Part shown: piece by piece, positions 47,201-59,200 of the stretch | How the letters are laid out: each line of letters starts with the position of its first letter | Position numbering within the stretch: the stretch's first letter is position 1 | NCBI GenBank assembly: GCA_029582155.1 | Contig: CM055903.1 | Coordinates: 39,435,353-39,499,352 of the forward strand | From: Panopea generosa | Taxonomy: Eukaryota > Mollusca > Bivalvia > Adapedonta > Hiatellidae | DNA length: 64,000 nt | Direction: 5' to 3' | Notes under the pieces: model-generated | What the model was told of the DNA's origin: nothing | Database searches by the model: none | The model's input: only the letters and a program-made list of their open reading frames with translations | Program-made: the position numbers and the translations under genes

Positions 47201-50200
47201 GAGTCTTTAAGATACGGTAAACTATTTTGTTGTTAAGATAGACCATGAAGAAATGATTCAATTTCTATTCGGGGGATGATTTTCATTTTAAAAAATGTCT
47301 TAATTTACAAATGATTGGATTTCAATAAAACGGAAGGGTGTTTATGGTAAACTTTATTATTTAGAAGTATTTGTGTATTTATATGGCAGTGTGATAGTTG
47401 TCATGACAATACTTGTTGTGATGGAGTTCTTGGGTGTTTGTAACACAATGAGCCCGTGTGGTTCCGGCTAAGAGCTACAATCACTGTCGATCTCTGCAGA
47501 GGGGTAGGAATCCTCCGAATGGTTGTCATGTTCATTTTATCATTTTTTGTCATGTTACTATTGTGGTTAAATTATCAACCCCTGTGTGGTTCCAGGGAGC
47601 CATGAGTGATGGCAAGAATAGAATCACTGTGGCTTATGTATGTCATAAGAAGCGACAAATTGAAGTAATACGATAGAATTTGCTGATACTCTGCAGTTCT
47701 GCAGGTATCAAGGTTCTAGGTTCATTCTGCATATTCATTTGTTGACGTATTTTTTTAAATCTGTATGTTAATTTGCTTGTTTTTGTACATGTAGAGTGAA
47801 CCTGGAATCTTCCTTCCTGTTGGCGTCGAATAACCTATAATGTGTTGGTACGCCGTAAAACCCTATTCATTCTATTCATTATATTCTGTAACACAATGTA
47901 AGAGTTCCACATGGTTCAAATTGTTAAAAAGAAGTGTGTTCATAAGGCAATGTGAATAATTTAGTGTCTGTAAGACAAGTAGCGTTCCACATGGTTCAAA
48001 TTGATAAAAAGAAGTGTGGTCGTAAGGCAATGTGAATAATTGAGTGTCTATAAGACAGTAGCGTTCCACATGGTTCAAATTGATAAAAAGAAGTGTGGTC
48101 GTAAGGCAATGTGAATAATTTAGTGTCTATAAGACAGTAGAGTTCCACATGGTTCAAATTGATAAAAAGAAGTGTGGTCGTAAGGCAATGTGAATAATTT
48201 AGTGTCTATAAGACAGTAGCGTTCCAAATGGTTCAAATTGATAAAAAGAAGTGTGGTCGTAAGGCAATGTGAATAATTTAGTGTCTATAAGACAGTAGAG
48301 TTCCACATGGTTCAAATTGATAAAAAGAAGTGTGTTCGTAAGGCAATGTGAATAATTTAGTGTCTATAAGACAGTAGCGTTCCACATGGTTCAAACTGAT
48401 AAAAAGAAGTGTGGTCGTAAGGCAATGTGAATAATTTAGTGTCTATAAGACAGTAGCTTTCCACATGGTTCAAATTGATAAAAAGAAGTGTGGTCGTAAG
48501 GCAATGTGAATAATTTAGTGTCTATAAGACAGTAGCGTTCCACATTGTTCAAATTGATAAAAAGAAGTGTGGTCGTAAGGCAATGTGAATAATTTAGTGT
48601 CTATAAGACAGTAGAGTTCCACATGGTTCAAATTGATAAAAAGAAGTGTGTTCATAAGGCAATGTGAATAATTTAGTGTCTATAAGACAGTAGCGTTCCA
48701 CATGGTTCAAATTGATAAAAAGAAGTGTGGTCATAAGGCAATGTGAATAATTTAGTGTCTATAGGACAGTAGAGTTCAACATGGTTCAAATTGATAAAAA
48801 GAAGTGTGTTCATATAACAATGTGAATAATTTAATGTCTATAACACAGTTGCGTTCCATATTGTTCAAATTGATAAAAAGAAGTGTGGTCGTAAGGCAAT
48901 GTGAATAATTTAGTGTCTATAAGACAGTAGAGTTCCACATGGTTCAAATTGATAAAAAGAAGTGTGTTCATATGGCAATGTGAATAATTTAGTGTATGTA
49001 AGACAGTAGCGTTCCACATGGTTCAAATTGATAAAAAGAAGTGTGGTCGTAAGGCAATGTGAATAATTTAATGTCTATAAGACAGTAGAGTTCCACATGG
49101 TTCAAACTGATAAAAAGAAGTGTGTTCATAAGGCAATGTGAATAATTTAGTGTCTGTAAGACAGTAGAGTTCCACATGGTTCAAATTGATAAAAAGAAGT
49201 GTGGTCGTAAGGCAATGTGAATAATTTAGTGTCTATAAGGCAGTAGCGTTCCACATGGTTCAAATTGATAAAAAGAAGTGTGTTCATAAGGCAATGTGAA
49301 TAATTTAGTGTCTATAAGACAGTAGAGTTCCACATGGTTCAAATTGATAAAAAGAAGTGTGTTCATAAGGCAATGTGAATAATTGAGTGTCTATAAGACA
49401 GTTGCGTTCCACATTGTTCAAATTGATAAAAAGAAGTGTGTTTGTAAGGCAGTTTAAATAATTTAGTGTCTGTAAGACAGTGTAAGCATATGGCATGAAA
49501 TAATTAGGTGTATACAAGGCAGTGAAACAGTTTTAGGTAAAAACATATTTTATTCACAAATAGTTTACACGATGACATATATAATTATGTACAGATGTAT
49601 CGTAAATTAATTCCAATAACTGTTAGATAAAATATGACTTAGGAATATATCAAAGACTTTAACTGTTCATTGTTTATCCTACTACTACTACTTGAATCTT
49701 TTTGCTGGTTTTATATATTAGTGTGCTGAATCAAATAAATTAGCATTGATTTCAATGGATAACACTGGATCTCCAAACAACAGTGTATTTTTTGTTGGTT
49801 GTATGTTTAATTATCGTAGTTGAGTATGTAACAGGATGCTTCTACTCTGCGTTGCGTAGAGTATGGAAGCATTAATGGTTTCCTTTGTGAAAGAGTTCTA
49901 AGTAATTATTCAAAATGTATTTATGACAGTGATGTGATTTTCTATTGTAATATTTATTTTAGATATTGCTTTTGGTACAGTTAGAGTTGTCAAGTTGTCT
50001 TTCAAATGACTTGTGATTCATCACGCAGGTTAGATGATTTGATGTTTGAATGTGGCAATGGCATTTTTTTTTTGCAGATTTGATCCGAAAACCTGCCTGT
50101 TTGCTTACTTGTCAAAATGATGTTGTCCGCTTCTTCCTTTCTTCAAAATGTTTTATTGTTTTTCCATATGACGTATATAGAACAACGGTACTAGTTTCAT

Positions 50201-53200
50201 CAACTACGCCTGGTCAGAAAATAACTTAGTTAACGGTTACGTTTATGAAGACAGCATACCAACTTATAACGGAATTCTCTCTGACTTTGGAACGTGGATT
50301 GGGGCCAGAAATCCGTCTTTGAACGACTTTGATCATGCTTTTGGTTTAACAGGGTAATGTATTTCATGATTTATTTTATTATTATTGTACATTTAATTTT
50401 AAATTTTTAACTAATTATGATGGGAAATTATGTTCAAACATTAAATATATGATATGACAAATAATATTTTCCTTTGAAACAACATATGTTCGCAATAAAA
50501 TAACCATCAATTTTGTTCCCCACAAGAATATACTAATTGTGACTTTTTAAGGGACAAGGATCACAACCTAAGATAACATGTCATGTTTAATGCAATACAA
50601 TTAAACCCTAACATTTTGCAAAATTTAAGGATTTTTATTTTATTTGTACTTTATTCTTTTAAAAGAATATAAATTTTGTTTTTCAATTTTACATTTTTCG
50701 CTTAATACCATACAGCAACGCGGCATTTAACTGTATATATACAGTAAAAATATGCAATAAGCCTACATTTTAGGCCGTTTTATGTTAATATATCATGTTT
50801 TTGTTACAGTGAAGGCACCCTGTACTGGACAAAGATCAGAATAAATATGTTTGTGTGGCAAAAATGCCTATAATACAAACAATTAAACGCGAAAACTAGG
50901 AAAAAATTAAAGAAGATGAGCATTTACCTTCATTATAACCGTCTTTAGAGTCGTTCTATCAAAAACACAAAATATACACATTTGAAAATATTAAATTATA
51001 TTAAATACATATACGTCAAGAAAAATAAATATTTTAAAGAAATATATTTTACTGGACTGATATTGAGTTTTTTAATTGAGCAAAACAAAAAAATGTTTTG
51101 ATTTAACAATAAATGTCAATTCATTGTAAACAATTTCATTACATTTTTGATAGTATGAAGACAAACTTTCATGTTGACTTAAAATGTACTAGGCCCTATA
51201 TTTAAGCAAATTTTCGTCACATATTCGAAATTTAATTAAAAGCATGTGTTTTCCCAGCCAATCTCAACCGTTTATTTATAAGTTTAGGCGACACACTGTG
51301 GCCAGTTTGATATTCGACATGAAATTTATTTCACTCTTGTCTTCATCATCTAGCACGCTTGCTTTTGTAAAAGTCACATGTCTTGAAGGGTTCTACTTTG
51401 ATAAAAAAAAAGTAATGATATTCTGCTAAAGCTTCTGATTGGTTGATTTCAATAATCGAACTACCTCAGTGATTTTAACAACTTTCAAAAGACTTGTCAT
51501 TTATATATTGATTTCTATATTCATTTTTATTATTGTACATTTTCTATTTCACAAACATCCTGTACAAAATAATTGCAATGAATTCCATCGGAATAAATAT
51601 TTTTGAATTTCATTAAAACATGGCCGCTGCAGAAGATCTTACTTCAAGATTTAATGTTTCTTCTGCACAACTTTATCAAGACGTTTGTCTTTAAGAAAAG
51701 CATGCATCGCTGATGATCAAGACTACCCTAACTCCAATTTTCTCAGCCGCCAGCAATGAAGAGCTAAGCACTAAAACAATGAAATTCGTAAACGCATATC
51801 AAACGCACTGCTTATTACTGTTTTAACATCAAAGGGTGTTTATTCTTGAATCGGATACGATGTCAATACATGTTCATTGATATAAACTTATCTACCGTAC
51901 CAATGTTACTATCTAAAATTTTTTTTATAGGTACGACTTCTTTCTTTTAGAAAACGGTACCAAGGTGCTAGAACTTTACGGTAGGTAATGTAAATACTTA
52001 ATATAGACACATGTAAAAATTAATTTTCTACGGTGTCCGGCCATTACGGCATTTTTATTACATTAAATGAAGCCAAAACAACGAAACTACGATAGTGTAA
52101 AGTCGAAACAACGATATGGAAAAATAGAAAATGTTAATGAAAAAGCGAAACTACGATGGTGAAAATCGCAACAACGAAAACTCGACGAAATAATTTCGAC
52201 TATTCATCATCTTAGTTTTAACTTTTCACTATCGTAGGTCCGTTGTTTTGACATTTCACCATCATAGTTGCGACATTTCACAATCGTGGTTGGACTTTCC
52301 ACATCATAGTTTTGACTTTTCACCATCATAGTCTCGACTTTTCACAATCGTGGTTGGACTTTTCACCATCATAGTTTTGACTTTTCACAATCGTGGTTGG
52401 ACATTCCCATCATAGTTTTGACTTTTCCCCATCATAGTTTCGACTTTTCACAATCGTGGTTGGACTTTTCACCATTATAGTTTCGACTTTTCACAAACGT
52501 GGTTGGACTTTTCACCATCATAGTTTCGACTTTTCACAATCGTGATTGGACTTTTCACCATCATAGTTTTGACTTTCCACGATCGTGGTTGGATTTTTCA
52601 CCATCATAGTTTCGACTTTTCACAATCGTGATTGGACTTTTCACCATCATAGTTTTGACTTTTCACAATCGAGGTTGGACTTTTCACCATCATAGTTTTG
52701 ACTTTTCACAATCGTGATTGGACTTTTCACCATCATAGTTTTGACTTTTCACAATCGAGGTTGGACTTTTCACCATCATAGTTTTGACTTTTCACAATCG
52801 TGGTTGGACTTTTCACCATCATAGTTTTGAGTTTTCACCATCAAAGTTTCGACTTTTCATAATCGTGGTTGGACTTTTTCCCATTATAGTTTCGACTTTT
52901 CACGATCATGGTTGGACTTTTCACCATCAAAGTTTCGACTTTTCACAATCGTGGTTGGATTTTTCACCATCATAGTTTCGACTTTTCACAATCGTTATTG
53001 GACTTTTCATTGATTTACATTGGTTTTATCGGCAGTCAAGGTATTTATCAGTGATTTTTAAGAATTTTCACCCATATTTTCAAAACAAGCGTGAAGCTAC
53101 TAGTTAATTAAAAAATAAATACTTTATAAATATGACAATTGAGGAAGTTATACGTGTATATGGCAATACAGATTGGGTTGATAAGGAAACATCTGTAAAA

Positions 53201-56200
53201 GAAGAGTTCAACAATGCATGTAAATGAAATACACAGCAATTTTGATAAGTTTGCAGTAAACGCTATTGTTGACAATTATAAACATGTATACATCAATCTT
53301 TTCCAGTATCTACACTAGTATGCTTGTACACAGGCATTTAATTTCGTTGGTACATTTGAAATTACGCATGAATCTGGTTAAAAGGCAAATTAAAGACACA
53401 TATAAGGTTACATAAGAACAAAATATCAATATGTATATTTCAAAATAAACAAAATCAAAAATAATACCAATAAGTTTTCATTTTTCAGAATTAGTCCGGT
53501 CATCTCTATTTTATATGATAATTACCTAAATGTGAAGATTAATATTTCCATGTCCATAGGTGTAAATGTGAAGTTTAATATATCCATGTCCATAGAGCGT
53601 AAATGTGAAGTTTAATATATCCATAGAGTGTAAATGTGAAATTTAATATATCAATGTCCATAGATGTAAATGTGAAGTTTAATATTTCCATTTCCATAGG
53701 TGTAAATGTGGAGTTTAATATTTCCATGTCAATAGAGCGTATATGTGAAGTTTGATATATCCATGTGTATAGAGCGTAAATTTGAAGTTTAATAGTTACA
53801 TTCCCATAGATGTAAATGTGAAGTTTGATATTTCCATGTCCAAAGGTGTAAATGTGAAGATTAATATTTCCATGTCCATAAGTGCAAATGTGAATTTTGA
53901 TATTTCCATGACTCAGGTGTAAATGTGAAGTTTAATATACATGTATCAATGTCCAAAGGCGTTAATATGAAGTTTAATATATCAATGTCCAGAGGTGTAA
54001 ATGTGAAGTTTAATTTATCCATATCCATAGGTGTAAATATGAAGTTTGATATCTCCATGTCCATATGTGTCAATGTGAAATTTGATATATCCATGTCCAG
54101 AGGTGTAAATGTGAAGTTTAATTTATCCATGTCCAGAGGTGTAAATGTGAAGTTTAATATATCCATGCCCATAGGTGTAACTATGAAGTTTGATATTTCC
54201 ATGTTCATAAGTGTAAATATAAAGTTTGATATTTCAATGTCCTTTAGTGAAAATGTGAAGTTTGATATTTCCATGTACATAGGTGTAAATATGAAGTTTG
54301 ATATTTCCATGTCCATAAGTGTAAATGTGAAGTTTGATATTTCAATGTCCATAGGCGTGAAAATGTGAATTTGATATTTCCATGTCCATAGGCGTGAATA
54401 TGAAGTTTAATATGTCCATAGCCATAAGTGTAAATGTGAAGTTTAACATTTCAGTGTCCATAGGCGTGAATATGAAGTTTAATATATCCATAGCCATAGG
54501 TGTAAATGTGAAGTTTATTATATCCATGTCCATGGTGTAAATGTTTATTTTATGTGCGAAGTTTAAACAGAAAAAATCATTCAAAGGAGAAGTCAGCAAG
54601 CTACACACTAAACCGACATAGATACATAGATAATGATTTTCCAATAGTTATAAATTGGTAAATTTGAATTAGTAATCAAGGAAGATAAGTAATAAAGATA
54701 AGTTTTTTTTTATTTATTCATTCAACAACAAAAACTACAAACAATTGTTGAGCGTAATACCTCCTCAGAAATCTTATTGAATAGTGTAGTTTAAACAATA
54801 TTTATTCGTTTTAAACATATTACATATAAATATATTCAAATATACAGCGACACATAACAATAGTATTGAGAAGAAAGCTATTTCTAGCTTATACAAAGTC
54901 TCTCTTCTGAATATCTTGCTAGGACTATACAATGGTGTTACAAATGCAATGAAAACAAATTAATTACTAGACAAACAGATTATAAGCAGCGCTTGAGATG
55001 AAAATAATAAATATGTGCAAGTATCTTGATCGTTGGGAATACAGATGTAGCTGATTGGGTAAGTATATAGGCTGCGGCGTATGCGACGCTTCAACTACTG
55101 AGAGTTGTGTATACTAGCATTGATCAATAATTGCCGTATATAACTTAAATTATTTAAAAAAAAATATGTGAGTAGAAATTAAGTGGTAAGGGTAGATAAA
55201 GTAGATAGACATAAACAGGAAAAGAGAGGTGTGATCACAGGATGCCTTTTGAGGTGTTGTGGGTCACTCTTATGGAATAAAGGATAGTTCAATTCAATGA
55301 ATAAAACGCTTGGTCTTCGAAATGTATGTTTGGACATGGTGAAGTATTTTACGATTGACATCATCAGAAAGAGAGTCGTTGCCGAAACAGTAGTGTGTTA
55401 AGGTCTATACGAGTAAAAGGACGAAGGACGTCATGGAGTAGAGTTCTTTGGCGTTGATATAAGGGGCATGTAAAGAACAAGTGATACGTATCCCCAATTT
55501 CTGCGCAGACACAGGTACGGCTTTCTACAATGTTTTTGGAAAACAGATGCTCTTTCAAGGAACTGCAGTGCATCCGTAACCGCGTATGCTGAATTGCCGA
55601 ATCTCTTCTAGCATCGTAAGAACATTTTGGAACAGTCTTCTTGTTAGAATTTAGATCGTGCTTGAAAGACAAGACGGAAGCAGCAGACCGAGTAGCAGGG
55701 TGTAGTTTGTTCCATTCTGATATAGTGAACGGGAGAGAAGTGTTGGGTATTGAAGGAAACGTTCCTAATGCGGTCAGAATTGCGTAGGTCATAGGTTGCA
55801 ACATTACCTACTGTCATGGTAATCATATTGGATAAGTAGGAAGGGGTAGAGGGACTGTTGAGCATTTTATAGAAGTGGATCAATTTGTGTTTTCGTCTGC
55901 GGGACTTCAAAGGCTCAAGAGTGGATTCTTTGCATACGTTATTAAGTGATACCAGGCTTGTTGCTCCCGTAATGATTCTAGCTGCTTCGATTTGGATTTT
56001 TTTCGAGGTATTCTTCTTCAGCTTTCGTTATATTATCCCAAACGACGTCAGAGTATTCGAGTGTAGGTCTAATGAAAGATGTGTAGATAGTTTCAAGCGA
56101 CCGACGATCAAGAGTGAATTTGAGAGAGCGCAGATTGTTGACTCGATTCCAAGCTTTTTTGGTGATGTCTTCAATGTATTTGTGCCATGTGCCATCGTTA

Positions 56201-59200
56201 GATAGAGTTATTCCAAGGTGTATGTGATTATCAGCGTCCTGTATTTGAATAGAGTTCATGAATATTGGCGGGTGCTGGGGTTTGACGTGTTTGCAAGAAA
56301 TAAGTAGAGATTCAGTTTTAGTAGGATTAAAAGTTACTAGCCAGGTTGAAGCCCAGTCATTGATCTTTTGTAGGTCAAAATTTAAACGGAGAGCAGCATG
56401 TTGAGGATTATCGACAATGACATAAAGGGTTGTGTCGTCAGCAAAGAGGCGAATCGCAGAGCCTATTTCAGAAACAATATCATTGATATAAACAATGGAC
56501 GAAGAATTGAGCCTTGAGGAACACCAGTCGATATTGGAACCGTGTCAGATGTGGACCCGGAGAGGACTACACATTGATACCACTGCGTTCAAGTTTGAAT
56601 AAGAGTCCCTTATGCCACACGTGTTCGAACGCTTTAGATATATCACAAAAGATAGCTCGAACCTCTGTACCATCATCTAGAGCCTTGCAAAAGGTATGGT
56701 AAATATATGTAAGCTGATTGACAGTAGAGTCCTTGGGAACGAAGCCAGACTGAAAAGAAGAGATGAAGCTGTTGTCATGGAAGAAGTTAAATACATGTTT
56801 GTGGATAATCCTTTCGAGGACTTTACTGATTGCACTGAGTAGGGAGATTGGCCTGTAGTTGCTAACATCGTGAAGGTCTTTCTTCTTGTAGATTGCACAG
56901 ACGTGAGCTAATTTCCATTGACGGGGAACTTTTGATAGACGTACGGAGTAGTTGAAGAGATCACAGAGAGGTCGGGATAGTTCGTTTGAGAGTTCTTTGA
57001 GCACTATGTTATTGATGGTATCGGGACCGGTGGCTTTCCCTGATTTAAGAATTTTAAGGGCGTCAGTAACCTCTTTAGGCTGGATGTTAATGTTGGTGAG
57101 TTTAGTACCGTGATCGCTGATGGGAAGGTTTGGGAGGCCTTTATTCATGTCATCTAGGAGTTTTTGTGCTTGAAAGAATGTGTTGAGTATGTCTGCTTTT
57201 TCTGTGTTTGTTTCGTATGTGTTGTTGTTGTTGTGATAAAGTGTTGGGATGCTTGTTGTAGAGAAATTGGGATTAATGAAGCCTTTTAGAAGTTTCCAGT
57301 AGTTGGACGAGTTGTGTTGTGACAAATGGTGGTTTAGAATTTCGGCAATTTTGGTGTTGTGTACATGTTTGGCATTGCGTACGAGTGAGTTTGTTTTGTT
57401 GTGTATGGTGTTGTATGTATTCCGATGGTTTGGGTTGTTTGTTTTGCGTGCTCTGAATATATGCTCATTTTCGTCTTCGAATATGGTTTCTAATTGTGTT
57501 GTGCATTTAAGGTGGGTCGTACTGTTACAGTTTTGTTAGGAATACACTCATCACATAAAGAAGATAAAGCTGCAAGTGAGACTAGAAGAATATACATCAA
57601 TATCAGCGTCAAAATAAATTTCCCAATCAAACTCGGATACATTGGTACGCAATAGATCAAAATTGGCTTCAGAAAATTTCCAAACCTTTCGCTTGGAGGA
57701 TGTGTGTCGGGGTTTAGGGTATCTGATACAACAGAATACTGGATAATGATAGCGAATATTTTGTTCAAGGAAAGGTTCAACTACACCACAAATGGATACC
57801 AGATTGGGACAGGATACAAGGAATAGGTCAATAATGGACTGGGAAGATTCGGTGAAATTGGTTGGATCTGTAATTAGTTGGGAAATGCCGAATTGCATAC
57901 AGATAATGTCAATTTTCATTCGAGATGCAGGTTTGCGACAATCGATATTAAAATCGCGAGTAACCACTATGTCTTTAATCTGAGTATATACAGCTAGGGC
58001 TATGGAATCCTGTATACACGAAAGGATAGCAGCATTGGAATTCGGTGGACGGTAGAAAACGCCGAACAGAATAGGTTTATGTTTCACTTTCAATTCTAAC
58101 AATATACATTCAATGTCGTTTAACTCTAAGTCTTGTCTTCGGCGAGCAGTGATCTATCCTTAACATAGACTAGGACACCGCCATATCTGTCAGTCGGGCG
58201 ATCCTTACGGAAGGGTGTTTGGTAGTTGGAAAAGGCAAGATCCGATGTAGGTGTATTGTTATTCAACCAGGTTTCTGTGAAAGCCAATACATCAGATGAG
58301 CATAAATCAGCATACAGTTGGTATATCTTTAGGGCAAAGCTTTGAACATTATAATGAACAAATGAGAGATGGCTAGAAATAAGTTCTGAGATGTCAAATG
58401 ATCCGGAAGACAAAATGGATGACGAGCCGGAACTCAAATCGGACGTACTAGATGAAGCTGGACCGGGATTTTCGTGGACGTCACCGGACAGAATAAGTAA
58501 AACGGATATAGCCAAATAGTCAAATCGAAACTGTTCATCGGTTTAAACCCTTTTTGCTTGAGTTGATAGTGACCAAAAAAGACCCACTATCGCTCTGTAA
58601 ACAGATATATCAATAGACATTATGTAATACCATGGTGATAAATCTGTGTGAGCGAGTATCCTCCGTGGAACATGTGATCATACGAGAAGAAAGGAAGTAT
58701 GAGTGTATATTATGTAAAGGAGTAATGCATAAGGGAAAGTTAATGTTGGAAAGTGGTTTGAGAACACAGCAGAAATAACAAATAGTGTAGGGCATTTCAG
58801 CAAGTATACCCGTCACATTCTTGAAACATTAAGAAATTATTAAAGAAAACAAGCATGGACGTATCTTTTTGAAGATTCAGATTAATGTGTTACAGCTAAA
58901 ACAATGTCATAAAAGTTTCTTATTTCAGACAAACATCGTATAACAAAGTAAACAAATGACAAACATTAGAATATCAATGCAAATTAGAAAAAAATCGTAC
59001 TAATTTGACAAAAAACTATACATCATGTAAGAGGGATTAGATTTTGAAAAGAAAAATTCTCTTTTAATCTTTATATGAGCAAAAGAATAACAACATAACA
59101 ATTAGTAAACCAGAAGTTTAAAACGGTCAAACAACATTAAGTATATCAGACATTAAATGCGTCCAACTTTATTTAATTCATTTGCAATTGTCATAATACT

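Larger units (their letters stand above)
55180..58560 (-). mobile_element. Non-LTR retrotransposon (LINE, CR1/Jockey-like), broken
   Basis: A minus-strand LINE in metalloprotease intron 9. In order it codes a 2A-like N-terminus (58459-58485), an apurinic-type endonuclease (about 58430-57560), a reverse transcriptase (about 57325-56260) and a C-terminal Cys/His segment (to 55364). The frame changes at least four times (near 58110, 57580, 56570 and 56490), so it is inactive, yet motif conservation suggests modest age. The 3' end and target-site duplication were not located. The clade (CR1, L2 or Jockey) cannot be settled by eye. Confidence 0.88.

Noticed and set aside
53861-54368. Frames of about 150 codons on both strands
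   Set aside because: Product of a 36-bp tandem array; both strands are open together, which real coding seldom allows.
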